Origin: Ruegeria arenilitoris
GTDB taxonomy: Bacteria; Pseudomonadota; Alphaproteobacteria; Rhodobacterales; Rhodobacteraceae
Assembly (NCBI RefSeq): GCF_013032445.1
Contig: NZ_WQCA01000015.1
Coordinates: forward strand, 18,305-82,304
DNA: 64,000 bases
Direction of reading: 5' to 3'
In this document: one piece after another, positions 35,923-45,181 of the stretch
Numbering within the stretch: position 1 is the first letter of the stretch
Layout of the letters: every line of letters begins with the position of its first letter
The notes under the pieces: model-generated
Database searches by the model: none
Seen by the model: the letters and a program-made list of their open reading frames with translations, nothing else
What the model was told of the DNA's origin: nothing
Translations under genes and position numbers: made by a program

Positions 35923-36115
35923 GGTCACGATTCATAACCAATAGATGACGGTTGCTGCGAGGGCGATGGAGGAGAGGAAGACTTCGGGACAGCGATCATA
36001 ACGTGTCGCCACGCGCCTCCAGATCTTGAGCCTACCAAACATGATCTCAATACGGTCGCGCCGTTTGTATCGGCGTTTGTCGTACTTCACGGTAGTCTGG
36101 TTTCTCGACGAGCCT
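35923..36115 (-). mobile_element. IS5-family transposase remnant (C-terminal part)
   Basis: The minus strand encodes the last 50 or so residues of an IS5-type transposase: KYDKRRYKRRDRIEIMFG, then RRVATRYDRC and ALAATVIYWL, ending at 35932. The same stretch with small differences occurs in the element at 57.5-58.3 kb. The rest of the gene is missing. The terminal sequence GGTCACGATTCATAACC begins at once after the soxF stop. Confidence 0.8.
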
Positions 36116-36512
36116 TGGCGCCTAAATCCAAATCGTAAAGCTGAACGCATTCCGATCCGCCTTGCTGGCATCCAAAAACAGCGCCGCAAGTATCGGGGAT
36201 GTGGCCGCAACTTTTGAGATTTGGCATTGGAGCAGACTGGCGCAAACACGCGTTTGTATCGTCGTGGACCAAATAAGCGACGCCATGCGTTGCCAAAGCG
36301 GATGTGTTTTTAGTCAAAGATGCTAACAGCCGCCCCTCGTCAGTAAGAGCTACGCCTGCGTGGATAGCAATCTACACTTCCGTCCTTGCTTTTGCCGCCA
36401 TACGGTCTCGACCTGCGCTCGACTGAACTGACGCTCTTGGTTGATTGGTGATGGTTGTGCCGATGCCTTCTACAGCGGAATCAGGTCACCAGTCAGCGCA
36501 CTCGCTAGTGCC
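36116..36512. other. Non-coding stretch
   Basis: About 400 bases between the IS5 remnant and a glycosyltransferase gene. Only short, low-quality reading frames are present, with no recognisable motif. It looks like decayed sequence at an insertion boundary. Confidence 0.5.
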
Positions 36513-37577
36513 TTATCCGGTGTTGTCGTTCTTTTCTACAGCCAAACGTCCGCGAATTTCAGTCCTTTTTGCCTGAAACTTCCTTGCAAGATGCGGGTCT
36601 ATATCACTCCGTTCGATCCCGACTATTCGTATCAGAAGTTGCAGCCCATCCCACGTATTCATAACCTGATCCGCGCGCTGCCTGTGCCAATTCAACCCTT
36701 CTTGTGACAGCCTGCGCAGCTCATCATCTGCGTGCAACTCATTGAGTGCTTCCTTTAGCGCTGGCAAATTGCGCTGAATTGACGTTTCTTCAACCGTGTT
36801 GAAATTCCGATCAACCCAATATCTCAAACCGATTTCTTGGTGTGAACGATTCGGCAAACCACGAGTCGATTTAACCAGGTAAGCAAGGGCGGATTTGACC
36901 GAATAGTGATTGAGACAGACCAGATCCATCCCTGTATACTGCCCGAAAGTCACAAGTCCACGCTCCTGAAACAATGCCGGTAAGAGTTGGCCTGAGCCAT
37001 TAACCCATCGGACCTTATGTTTTTGACTAGGCTTCGGTTTTTTGGGGCGATGCACACCAAGCTTCTGGTAAGCTCCGTTGTTGCGAAAGAGCGTCTTGAA
37101 ATGACTAGCCTCCCATGGCGAAAAGCAGGGCAGAGGGGCTGCGCGGGTGAACTCCTCCAAGATAGGCAGAGCCGCGAAATCCACCTTTCCGCTGTTCCCA
37201 AAGAGCCTCCATGTCAGCGCGAAAGCATCCGCATCAGGTACTGCCGTGAACAAGTCATCAAGCTTTCCAGCACCCGTCTTGATATTTACAAATTCATCAA
37301 TATCAGAGAACAGAATCCACTCTGCAGCTTTAGTAAGCTCATGTTTTCCGGCCAAGTTTAAAGCAGTCCACTGAACACCTTTCTTTACGTAGTTCTGATT
37401 GCGTTCGTGGGTGAGCCAGCCACGTGCTGCGAGAGCATCCAAAAGAATATCTGTTCCATCGGAGCAGTCGTTTGAATATACAAGGATATTATCAAACCCA
37501 ATTAATTTATGATAAGCCACCCATTCCAGAATATAGGGGGCCTCGTTTTTCATCGCTGTAATCAGAAGACGTGTCAT
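36513..37577 (-). CDS. GT2-type glycosyltransferase (PF13704-like)
   Basis: 354 residues. Opens with LLITAMKNEAPYILEWVAYH, the signature of this GT2 subgroup, then SNDCSDGTDILLDAL, and the metal/nucleotide-sugar motif ILFSDIDEFVNI (DxD). Further conserved parts are LTWRLFGNSG and LNHYSVKSALAYLVK. Cytoplasmic, likely adds a sugar to a surface glycan. One of four paralogues in the island (others at 40851, 43301, 45182). Base composition is lower in GC than the flanking C1 genes. Substrate unknown. Confidence 0.85.
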   Translation of the reverse strand: MTRLLITAMKNEAPYILEWVAYHKLIGFDNILVYSNDCSDGTDILLDALAARGWLTHERNQNYVKKGVQWTALNLAGKHELTKAAEWILFSDIDEFVNIKTGAGKLDDLFTAVPDADAFALTWRLFGNSGKVDFAALPILEEFTRAAPLPCFSPWEASHFKTLFRNNGAYQKLGVHRPKKPKPSQKHKVRWVNGSGQLLPALFQERGLVTFGQYTGMDLVCLNHYSVKSALAYLVKSTRGLPNRSHQEIGLRYWVDRNFNTVEETSIQRNLPALKEALNELHADDELRRLSQEGLNWHRQRADQVMNTWDGLQLLIRIVGIERSDIDPHLARKFQAKRTEIRGRLAVEKNDNTG

Positions 37578-37835
37578 CCGAGCCCCTGTCTCATTCTCTA
37601 TGACCAGACTCTATGACCCGAGCAGTTTCGACGCGCGCAACGCGGTCCATTGTTCGTACACTCACTTGCGAAGATGTTGTGCTTGCTCGGTGGCTCTGTT
37701 CTGTTTCTCTGTTCAGTTTAAGCACAATGTATTAACGCCGCAACTTGCCGATTGCGTGTATAGTTTTGGTGATTGATTTCCACACTCTTAAGTATAGCGG
37801 ATTGCGCTCATCCTGAGTTTCGATTGAAAAATCTC

Positions 37836-37974
37836 GGAATCGAAATGATCAGCATGATCCGAAAAGATCAACTCACGCCTGGACTCTTTCCCTACCAGCA
37901 CTTTGTACAATTGGCAGGATAATCAATCCGAGCGTCGGTCCTTCTCAACCGCGCTCCGAGTTTGCGGCAGTTGC
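37836..37974 (+). mobile_element. IS6-family transposase 3' remnant (left copy)
   Basis: Positions 37839-37922 read IEMISMIRKDQLTPGLF and then PYQHFVQLAG with a stop, the C-terminal end of an IS6-type transposase. The following bases resemble those after the copy at 51974 (shared GATCCGAGCGTCGG-type stretch) and end near TTTGCGGCAG, a decayed IS6-type terminal repeat. Rest of 37578-38199 (about 620 bases) holds no gene I can support. Confidence 0.72.
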
Positions 37975-38199
37975 CGCGCGCAGCCCTCAAATAGTGCAGC
38001 GGGTGGCCCTATCCGAAGCTCAGGTCTCGACAATGGTTTTGCATGAAGCACACTGATGAGGAGATCGGCTATCGTATTTGTCTCAGGTTTAAAGTCCGTA
38101 TATTCTAACTTCAATTTCGAACTCTCTGATGTCCACTTTGTCAAAGATAAACAGGTAAGAAATTATGCTTACATCGGTGACAGAGTTTCAGCGGACATC

Positions 38200-38952
38200 T
38201 CAGTGAGCACCGTTCCCACGTGAGAAGATTGGTTTATTGGTCAGGTAAGCGTCACCATCGACCATTTCGGTGTCACCCTCGTGGCGGAAATGTTCGGGAT
38301 AGGTGATGAAGTCAGGTGCCAAAAAGGCACATATCTTTTCTGGGGAGTCGTTCTTGATATCATATACCAAGAGTTGATTTGGCTTATCGGCGAAAAACTT
38401 CTGTACGCTGTCCAAATGATCGTCCCACTGGCGACCCCAATAGGCAATGATCTCATCGTCTCTACTCAGACCCAGCGCCTTGCCATAACGCTTCATGTAG
38501 TTGCCCGCGCCATGGCGTGAACGCGAACGCAACCAGCCTTCTTTATCTCGGATGTTCAATACAAAATACGAATTTGGATAGTATTCATACAATTCACGAA
38601 AGAACGCCGCACCCTCAATAACTCCTTCGGCGGCCACCCGCTGGACATCTGTAAAAGCTACATATTGGTCAATCCGTCCGGCCAGCGGTTTGCGGCCGGC
38701 GGCCAGGTTTTCCTGCATTCGCAGAGCCAGAAGGCCGCGGTTGAAATGACCCGAATAGATACCTGCCCTTTGAAAGAAACGATAGATACTTCGCGTACCG
38801 CATTTGTTGAACCCGATCTGGAAAATCCGTGTCAGCTTCTGACGCCGCGTGACCAACGGGTGACGTTTGACCGCATCTTTCAGGTCCTCGCTGGGTATCT
38901 CGGCAAGCTCTGTCCTTATATAGGTTGCGTTCAACGGCTCGCGCGGACTCAT
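38200..38952 (-). CDS. Sulfotransferase-family protein
   Basis: 250 residues. FQIGFNKCGTRSIYRFFQRA is the 5'-phosphosulfate-binding loop and first helix of PAPS-dependent sulfotransferases, and NSYFVLNIRDKEGWLRSR is the 3'-phosphate-binding region. LLVYDIKNDSPEKICAFL is the late conserved segment. Probably adds sulfate to a glycan made by the neighbouring transferases. Start overlaps the GT61 gene (ATGA), so expression is coupled. C-terminal tail is short. Confidence 0.82.
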   Translation of the reverse strand: MSPREPLNATYIRTELAEIPSEDLKDAVKRHPLVTRRQKLTRIFQIGFNKCGTRSIYRFFQRAGIYSGHFNRGLLALRMQENLAAGRKPLAGRIDQYVAFTDVQRVAAEGVIEGAAFFRELYEYYPNSYFVLNIRDKEGWLRSRSRHGAGNYMKRYGKALGLSRDDEIIAYWGRQWDDHLDSVQKFFADKPNQLLVYDIKNDSPEKICAFLAPDFITYPEHFRHEGDTEMVDGDAYLTNKPIFSRGNGAH

Positions 38953-40157
38953 GTGTCGGTCCCCGTATAAACGTTCATGCCGGAAGCGGCGCGCTTGGCG
39001 CGGCGCTGCAAGCGCATCTCGCGCAGGCGCGTTCGGCTTAGCTTCGGGATGTATTCATTTTTTGTATCCGCGGATATTTTGCCAATCTGTGTTTCGATCA
39101 GGTTCGGGTCAATTGAATCCCATTCCGGATCCTCGTCCAGAAAACCGTACCCAGCCAGTGCACCCCCTATGGCCGGAACATCAATTTGGCCGATCGAAAA
39201 CCGATCCGCCTTGCCCCGCTCGGCCACGATCCAATCATATTCGATTTCTTCGATCATCGCGGGCTTCTTCCCGGTTGCGCCGTGCAACTGATTGACGATG
39301 TGAATGGCTGCAGAAGAACTGCGTCGCCAAATGATCGCAACATCTGGCTCCGGTCCTATGCACAAACCCGCCAGATGCAAAGCCGAGCCATCAAGCCCAA
39401 TAATCTTCCTAGCGGCCCTGTAGCGGGCGATCTGTACTTCCAGACTGTGTTGTTGAGGGTGAAAAATTTCATAACCCGCATGCGAAAGGTTCTCTTCCAG
39501 CATCGTTTCGCCAATCGCCCCGCCCTTGGCCGAGGGTAGGGCCGAACGAGATATATACAGCCGATCCGGCCCGTCGGGGGCAATGTCCAACGCAAAACGG
39601 CTCTGAAAGAAATCGTGATGTTTGGCCGTGCCATAAGCGATGTTTCCGAGGCCCAGACCTTGGCCGGGCACCAATAGGCGTTCGACACTGGTAGGCGCAT
39701 GCACCACTTTGAGTGGTTTGTTCACTTGGCACAGCTTGAAAAACGTTTGGTGAAAAGCATTCACGACACCGTTGCGCTTATGCAGAAAGAGGATACCATC
39801 GACTTTGTCAGCAAGTTCCGGGTAGGCCCATATCCGTGAAAGCGTTTCGGTCAAAAAATGCCCAAAATGATTCAAGAGTATCCCACCCCACATCCACGTC
39901 CCAGGCAGGTGCTCATTACCATCCGGTAGAGTTTTAGGCTCCAGCATTAACGGCCCAGGCCCTGCGCGATACAGGACGGCGGAGTCCACAAAAGCCCTAT
40001 CGCTGTCGAACACACCGCATTCTTGGCGCATGCCCCTGCCGTTTGAGGGGGCGATCAAGGCGTTGCGAACCTCTTGGACTTCAGTCGACCATCCACCCGA
40101 AGGGGTGGGATATTCTTTGGGGTCGAATTGCGGTGGGAAATAAGGAATTTCTGTCAT
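38949..40157 (-). CDS. Glycosyltransferase family 61 protein
   Basis: 402 residues from ATG 40157 (a GTG one codon upstream is the other choice). GT61 features: WGGILLNHFGHFLTETLSR near residue 90, PDRLYISRSALPSA, and YRAARKIIGLDGSALHLAGL. C-terminal 70 residues are basic and poorly conserved. GT61 enzymes transfer xylose, GlcNAc or similar sugars; donor cannot be inferred. Lies 3 bp after the FkbM methyltransferase gene. Confidence 0.85.
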   Translation of the reverse strand: MTEIPYFPPQFDPKEYPTPSGGWSTEVQEVRNALIAPSNGRGMRQECGVFDSDRAFVDSAVLYRAGPGPLMLEPKTLPDGNEHLPGTWMWGGILLNHFGHFLTETLSRIWAYPELADKVDGILFLHKRNGVVNAFHQTFFKLCQVNKPLKVVHAPTSVERLLVPGQGLGLGNIAYGTAKHHDFFQSRFALDIAPDGPDRLYISRSALPSAKGGAIGETMLEENLSHAGYEIFHPQQHSLEVQIARYRAARKIIGLDGSALHLAGLCIGPEPDVAIIWRRSSSAAIHIVNQLHGATGKKPAMIEEIEYDWIVAERGKADRFSIGQIDVPAIGGALAGYGFLDEDPEWDSIDPNLIETQIGKISADTKNEYIPKLSRTRLREMRLQRRAKRAASGMNVYTGTDT

Positions 40158-40160
40158 CAC

Positions 40161-40847
40161 TCAAGCCTTTTGGAAAGTCACGACAGCTTGTTCAGATCTC
40201 GCTGCATCATATACCAATCCTGCGCTCATAAACGCCTCAAAGACCTTTTTTACGCCCGCAAGGCCGATTGTCTGTGGGTGCAACTCAACTATTGCGGCGC
40301 GAAACGTGCTCAGGTCCAACGCGGGTAACAGATCGGCTTCGGCCCCTTCAATATCGCAGATCAGCAGATTTGCCGGGAAATCGTCCAAGATGCTCTCGAG
40401 CGTTACCTGCTCTACATCCACGGTTTTGACAACCCCGCCGAAGCGGTCGCCAAGATTGTCATTCAACGAAGAAGCCAAAAAATCCTCGCGAACGAAAAAT
40501 GTCAACGGCGGACCTTCCTGGGCGGCAATCAGGCCGTGTCGAACATCAATCCGGTCCGCGACAGAATTGAGTTTGTGAACCTCTTGAATGAAGGGGATCA
40601 GGTCTGGATTCGCATCAAAAGACCGAACGCGCGCAACCCCATGTTCGCGTACCATAAGAGTCGAGATAAAGCCGATACCGCCGCCAATTTCGAGAACATG
40701 ATCAGTCGGCTCTAGAAGTCCTTTCATGGCCAGCCGCTCAGGTCTTTCATAGTTTCCTCGGCGGATTGAACGCTTGTGAATGCGCTTCAGGATAGCGGGA
40801 TTGTCAGGAAAGGTCAGATCGCCCAGCGTAACGGTGTCATAGCGCAA
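40161..40847 (-). CDS. FkbM-family methyltransferase
   Basis: 228 residues with a TTG start: GGAGAG lies 8-13 bases upstream and no in-frame ATG serves. SAM-binding motif HVLEIGGGIGFIS, then RVRSFDANPDLIPF, and ANLLICDIEGAEADLLPAL, the FkbM hallmark. It most likely O-methylates a sugar hydroxyl. Starts 3 bp after the 778-residue fusion gene. A second FkbM gene is at 46180. Confidence 0.85.
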   Translation of the reverse strand: MRYDTVTLGDLTFPDNPAILKRIHKRSIRRGNYERPERLAMKGLLEPTDHVLEIGGGIGFISTLMVREHGVARVRSFDANPDLIPFIQEVHKLNSVADRIDVRHGLIAAQEGPPLTFFVREDFLASSLNDNLGDRFGGVVKTVDVEQVTLESILDDFPANLLICDIEGAEADLLPALDLSTFRAAIVELHPQTIGLAGVKKVFEAFMSAGLVYDAARSEQAVVTFQKA

Positions 40848-40850
40848 AGG

Positions 40851-43187
40851 TCAGCTCTCCATATCTGCTGCGATGGTATAGGCCACACGCTCAAGGTCGG
40901 TGAGATTGGCGGATTTGATATCAGCTCGCAACTTGCGGAATTCGGCTTCCCGGCCCAGTTCGGTGGCGCGGGAACGGTGCCAGACAAGGCCATTTGCATG
41001 CAACTCGGCCAGTACCGGATCTTTCAGAAGTTTGGCTTTTTCATGTTCCATCCGATCCATATGGCGTAGGATCGTCCGGTCGACATGCGTGTTCCAGTCA
41101 TGGCGTACCCAGTAATTGAACCCGATAGTGCGCGTCGTGTGCAGAGCGCGACCTCGCTTGCGTTTGACAATAAAGCTGTCCCGGCTGCGCAAAGCATAGT
41201 GGTTGAGCTGCACCTTGTCATAACCCACTGACCGGATCGAGCTGCGCCACGTGCCGGGCTTGTGACCTTCATCGGTAATGTCGCACAGTGAGCCGTTTAG
41301 CCATTTGGGTCGAACCTCAAGCTCGTCGAAAGGCTTGTTGGGGCGATGACAGCTGAGCTTCGAATAGATGCCGACATTCTTGGTGGCCGTCTTGAAGCCC
41401 CACATTGTATGGGGTTTAGGTGCATAGGCCGGCGCGCACTGGGTGAAACGGCGGATAACGCTAGCATCTCCAATCTCGTCAATGCCAGCATTGCCGAAAA
41501 CCCGCCAGGTCATGGCGATATTGGTTGTGTCCGGGTCGGCTGCATAGACCTCGGCCAAAGTACCGTTGCCAAAACGGACGTTGATGTACTCGTCCACATC
41601 GATATGAATCAACCACGTGGCATGCTTAAAGATGTCCATCTTTACCGCCTTGTTCAGCGCGGCCTGCTGTGGCGACTTGCCTTTCCACTCATCGTTGTTT
41701 TCATGAGTGACATGCCCCAGCTCGGCCAGCCGATCGAGGATCGCATCGGTTCCGTCGCTACAATTGTTGGTAAAGATCAGGAAGTGATCGACGCCGATGC
41801 TTTTGTGAAAGGCGATCCACTCCAGGATGTAAGGGGCTTCATCTTTCATACAGCCGACAATCAGCGTGCCGGTCGAGGGTGCTGGCGGATCAACCGGCAA
41901 GGGCGGCATATCCTGGGCTTCGTCAAAACTGACGACGCCGTGATTGCGTGGGGCAAAGCGGTTATGCCTGATGCCCGCAAGAAGCTCGCGGCTCTGATGG
42001 GTCAAAAGTCGGGCGCCATCAGCGCTAAGGGTCAAGCCCACTTTGGCCGAGGCTTCCAGCCGTGCTTCCGCCTCTGATTTGCGGCGCACGCGCCGGTCGC
42101 GAATTTGGGACATCCGATCTCGGACCGCCTGCTCAAACCCCACAAGCAGAGGCGACGGATCAAAGTCATCGTCAGGCTCAATCGAGACGGGCGCATGCGG
42201 CTTGGGTGAAGGCGAAAAAAGATCTTCGGTCTCGATGCCTTGGACCAGTGGAGCAAAATCTTCCGGGCGCAGCGGGGCTTCTTGCGCAGGTGCCTGCACG
42301 CGGCTGATGATCTGACGGCGCATGCGATGTGGAATATGCCCCAGATCAAGCCTGCGCTCGACATCAATCAGTTCCAGATTCAACCGCAAGAGTCTTTGAG
42401 TGAACAGGCGACTTGGATAGGCAGGCTCATCTAGCCTGAAAGTGGGATCAATCTTGCCGACACGGGCTTTTAGATCAAAAGCAGTCCTGAATTCGGCGAG
42501 CAAGCTTTCATGGGTAAAGACTGCGGGTAACGGGCGAAGATGCAGATATGACGGCTCGAAAGCCTTGCGCCAGAAGTCAAGCATAGCGCCCTGATCCAGC
42601 CCGGGACTGGGCGTGTGCACGGCACTGCGGATATCGGCACCGGATTGCAGCCAGTTTTGCCGCTGCACATGGGCTGCGCCCCACCAGTCATTCGGGCTTT
42701 GGGCCAGCTCCGCTTCGCGCGACAGTCCCGAAACCCGACCCGCCAGCACCTGCCAGATAAAATGTTGGCAGAGCGCGTCCTCAGGCCGCGCCAGATGCAC
42801 CACCGCGCGTATGTCGTCGCTAAAGCGCGAAAGGGCGTTCAAAAAGGTGTTCAGCGCCTTGGGACTGTCGCACCAGGTCCACATGTCGGCCATCGTCAGC
42901 AAAAGAGCGCGCGGCCGGTGCCGTACAATCTCCAGCCCGATCTGGTCAAACCAATCGGCCGCGGCGGTCATCAGAACTTCCGGGTCGCTGAACCCTCGTG
43001 CTTCGCGGTAGGGATGCCAGGCCAACTGCGCGCTACCCGCGAAAAAGGTGGTATAGTGGTCGGTCAGGCCCGCAGACTTGGGCAACAATATCCCTTGCTC
43101 AAGAAGTTTCTTACGCTTTGCAGCCATGAGGTTTTGCAGGACAGAAAATTTCGCCCCCGCACTTCCTGTATGAAAGATGACCTGCAT
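40851..43187 (-). CDS. Two-domain protein: sulfotransferase-like N-terminus fused to GT2 glycosyltransferase
   Basis: 778 residues. Residues 1-270 begin VIFHTGSAGAKFSVLQNLM, resembling a P-loop/PAPS-type opening, with RPRALLLTMADMWTW and VHLARPEDALCQH later; I call it sulfotransferase-like with low certainty. A linker (about 270-440) is charged and Pro-rich. The C-terminal half is a PF13704-like GT2: VGCMKDEAPYILEWIAFHKS, NNCSDGTDAILDRL, IHIDVDEYINVRFG and YALRSRDSFIVKRKRG. Fusion suggests coupled glycosylation and tailoring. It lies 113 bp downstream of the GT2 gene at 43301-44323, in the same direction. Confidence 0.8.
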   Translation of the reverse strand: MQVIFHTGSAGAKFSVLQNLMAAKRKKLLEQGILLPKSAGLTDHYTTFFAGSAQLAWHPYREARGFSDPEVLMTAAADWFDQIGLEIVRHRPRALLLTMADMWTWCDSPKALNTFLNALSRFSDDIRAVVHLARPEDALCQHFIWQVLAGRVSGLSREAELAQSPNDWWGAAHVQRQNWLQSGADIRSAVHTPSPGLDQGAMLDFWRKAFEPSYLHLRPLPAVFTHESLLAEFRTAFDLKARVGKIDPTFRLDEPAYPSRLFTQRLLRLNLELIDVERRLDLGHIPHRMRRQIISRVQAPAQEAPLRPEDFAPLVQGIETEDLFSPSPKPHAPVSIEPDDDFDPSPLLVGFEQAVRDRMSQIRDRRVRRKSEAEARLEASAKVGLTLSADGARLLTHQSRELLAGIRHNRFAPRNHGVVSFDEAQDMPPLPVDPPAPSTGTLIVGCMKDEAPYILEWIAFHKSIGVDHFLIFTNNCSDGTDAILDRLAELGHVTHENNDEWKGKSPQQAALNKAVKMDIFKHATWLIHIDVDEYINVRFGNGTLAEVYAADPDTTNIAMTWRVFGNAGIDEIGDASVIRRFTQCAPAYAPKPHTMWGFKTATKNVGIYSKLSCHRPNKPFDELEVRPKWLNGSLCDITDEGHKPGTWRSSIRSVGYDKVQLNHYALRSRDSFIVKRKRGRALHTTRTIGFNYWVRHDWNTHVDRTILRHMDRMEHEKAKLLKDPVLAELHANGLVWHRSRATELGREAEFRKLRADIKSANLTDLERVAYTIAADMES

Positions 43188-43300
43188 TGCTGCTCCGTCG
43201 CCGCGCGCTCAAAAGGATTGTAGTTACAATCCATCTTAATGTTTTCATCACTATAAATGGTTCTCAGGCCCAAACACCATAGGCAAGCCGCTTTGGTTTT

Positions 43301-44323
43301 TCAGACGCTGGCGGCCTTCTGGCTACGCCGCAAAGCTGGGCTGATGGCGATTAAATCGTCCCGCAGGGCAACAAATTCCGGCCGCTCCAGCAGCCGCGCC
43401 ACCAATGCGCGATGGGCAGCGACACAGGCGTCATGAGCAACGCCAACTCCATCCAGCGCCTTAAGACGGTCCATCTCGGCAGTCAATTCAGTCAGGCGGC
43501 GAGTGATGGATCTGTCTTCCTGGTGATCTTCGTTGCGCTCGGACCAGTATTTGGTTTGAAACTTGCGATACTTGCGATTTACGTCGCCGCGTTCAGACTT
43601 GACAAGATAGCTGTCAAGCGAGCGCAGCGTATAATGGTTCAGCCCGGCCAATGTGCTGGCGCCCGCAGCCGGAAAGCGATGGCGGCGGCGCTTGTTCGCA
43701 ACCGTCAGGAAAGGCTGCGGCACCTGGCGACCCGAACCATCGGTCCAGGACAGATTCTCTGTCGCGGGATCAAAACTTGCGCGGACAAAAGGCCGGTGCG
43801 CGCCGAAGAACTTCAAGGGAAAGTCGCGTCGGGTCAGGGTCTTGACCTCGATCGCCTTCTCCCCCCCCCACAGAGCGGCATCATGTGTATGCGTGAACTG
43901 CTCGATCACTGGGCGATCCTCGAAGTGATGTATCCCTCCATTCGCCATCATTCGCATCGTGATCGAGATTGCTTTGGGGTTGCCGCAGGCGGCGATCAAA
44001 TCCGGGATGGTCCCTTGGTCGGTGCGGATATCAAGAAACTCGTCCACGTCACTGACAAAGACCCAATCGGCGTCACGCACTAGCGGGTCAGAGGCAGCTG
44101 CTTTCAGCGCGGTCATCTGGTACGGCTGACCGGGTTGGGCTGGATTGGGAAGATGTTTGACCACCCCGTGCGCGGACAGGGTATCAAGCAGCGCATCGGT
44201 ATGATCGGTACAATCATTGGTATAGATCAGAAAGTCGCTTACTCCGATGATGCGATTATAGGCAATCCATTCCAGCAAGAACGGCCCTTCATTTTTCATG
44301 CATGTAACCTGAGTGATCTTCAT
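43301..44323 (-). CDS. GT2-type glycosyltransferase (PF13704-like)
   Basis: 340 residues from the ATG that overlaps the upstream methyltransferase stop. Conserved opening TQVTCMKNEGPFLLEWIAYN, TNDCTDHTDALLDTL, DxD motif FVSDVDEFLDIRTD, and LNHYTLRSLDSYLVKSERG. C-terminal helical tail of about 80 residues. Paralogue of the products at 36513, 40851 (C-terminal) and 45182. Donor and acceptor unknown. Confidence 0.85.
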   Translation of the reverse strand: MKITQVTCMKNEGPFLLEWIAYNRIIGVSDFLIYTNDCTDHTDALLDTLSAHGVVKHLPNPAQPGQPYQMTALKAAASDPLVRDADWVFVSDVDEFLDIRTDQGTIPDLIAACGNPKAISITMRMMANGGIHHFEDRPVIEQFTHTHDAALWGGEKAIEVKTLTRRDFPLKFFGAHRPFVRASFDPATENLSWTDGSGRQVPQPFLTVANKRRRHRFPAAGASTLAGLNHYTLRSLDSYLVKSERGDVNRKYRKFQTKYWSERNEDHQEDRSITRRLTELTAEMDRLKALDGVGVAHDACVAAHRALVARLLERPEFVALRDDLIAISPALRRSQKAASV

Positions 44324-45048
44324 GCGACGCTGCCTTCTGCATCTGACCAACGCGCCTCATAATCGCTCTGTTGTACCGGCGACGGCTTGCGAGCCTGCAA
44401 AGGCTTGCGCAGTAGAAAAGCGAGATACACCGCCGGACTGTTGCTGCGGCGTTTAGCGCGTTTACCGGTCTTGTGAGGATCAGCTATCGACCAAGGACGT
44501 TTGCGCGGAAGCGAGGGATATTCGAGGCATGTCAGGACTTCATATCCGAGACTTTTGCCGAAATAGCTATAGACGATCTCGGGGCTGAACTGCCAGAAGC
44601 CGTGGCCGAACCACCCGTCTCCGGGTGACATGCCCAAAAAAAGCCCACCGGGCTTGAGCATATTATGGACATTCAAAAACGCCTGCGACGCGTTGAACAC
44701 ATGCTCGATTGTACCGCCGTCAAAGATCAGGCTAAACGTCCGGTCAAGCTTTCCGGGGGTTGCCTGGTTCAGATCATGGACGTAGTCGCAGCCCTCATAG
44801 GCGGTGGCGTCCATGGATTTCATACCTTCGAAACCGATCGCAGCCAGCAGGTCTTCCGCATAGCCTTCAAAGGCACTCTGGTCAGGGCGTGTCCCATGGG
44901 GCGCTGCGGCAATTTCATCTGCAAGACGATCACGCAGACGCGGTGCGACAAACACTTCTTGTCGCCCTAACATCAAGGTGTCACCCGTAGGACGTTCCTG
45001 CCCGGCAGCTTCGATCAACATCTGCGTACCAGCCCAGTCAATGCCCAT
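44320..45048 (-). CDS. Class I SAM-dependent methyltransferase-like protein
   Basis: 242 residues. The C-terminal two-thirds show a methyltransferase fold: DLNQATPGKLDRTFSLIFDG, EHVFNASQAFLNVHNMLKPG and GGLFLGMSPGDGWFGHGFWQ. The N-terminal glycine-rich SAM loop is not obvious, so binding of SAM is inferred from the later motifs. First gene of the leftward set; a 133-bp gap divides it from the divergent GT2 gene at 45182. Confidence 0.7.
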   Translation of the reverse strand: MGIDWAGTQMLIEAAGQERPTGDTLMLGRQEVFVAPRLRDRLADEIAAAPHGTRPDQSAFEGYAEDLLAAIGFEGMKSMDATAYEGCDYVHDLNQATPGKLDRTFSLIFDGGTIEHVFNASQAFLNVHNMLKPGGLFLGMSPGDGWFGHGFWQFSPEIVYSYFGKSLGYEVLTCLEYPSLPRKRPWSIADPHKTGKRAKRRSNSPAVYLAFLLRKPLQARKPSPVQQSDYEARWSDAEGSVA

Positions 45049-45181
45049 GCCACAGCCTCTCTTTTTTATTGCGGCGAAAGTTAAGCCGGTTTATTTGAAA
45101 GGGCAACAATGATAACCGGATTGAAGTTTCTGTTTAGACACCCCTGTCTCGCAAGGGCAATAACACACGGCAAGCCGGTAC

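Noticed and set aside
36087..36317. 76-codon minus-strand frame near the IS5 remnant
   Set aside because: It is an out-of-frame reading across the IS boundary without protein-like features.
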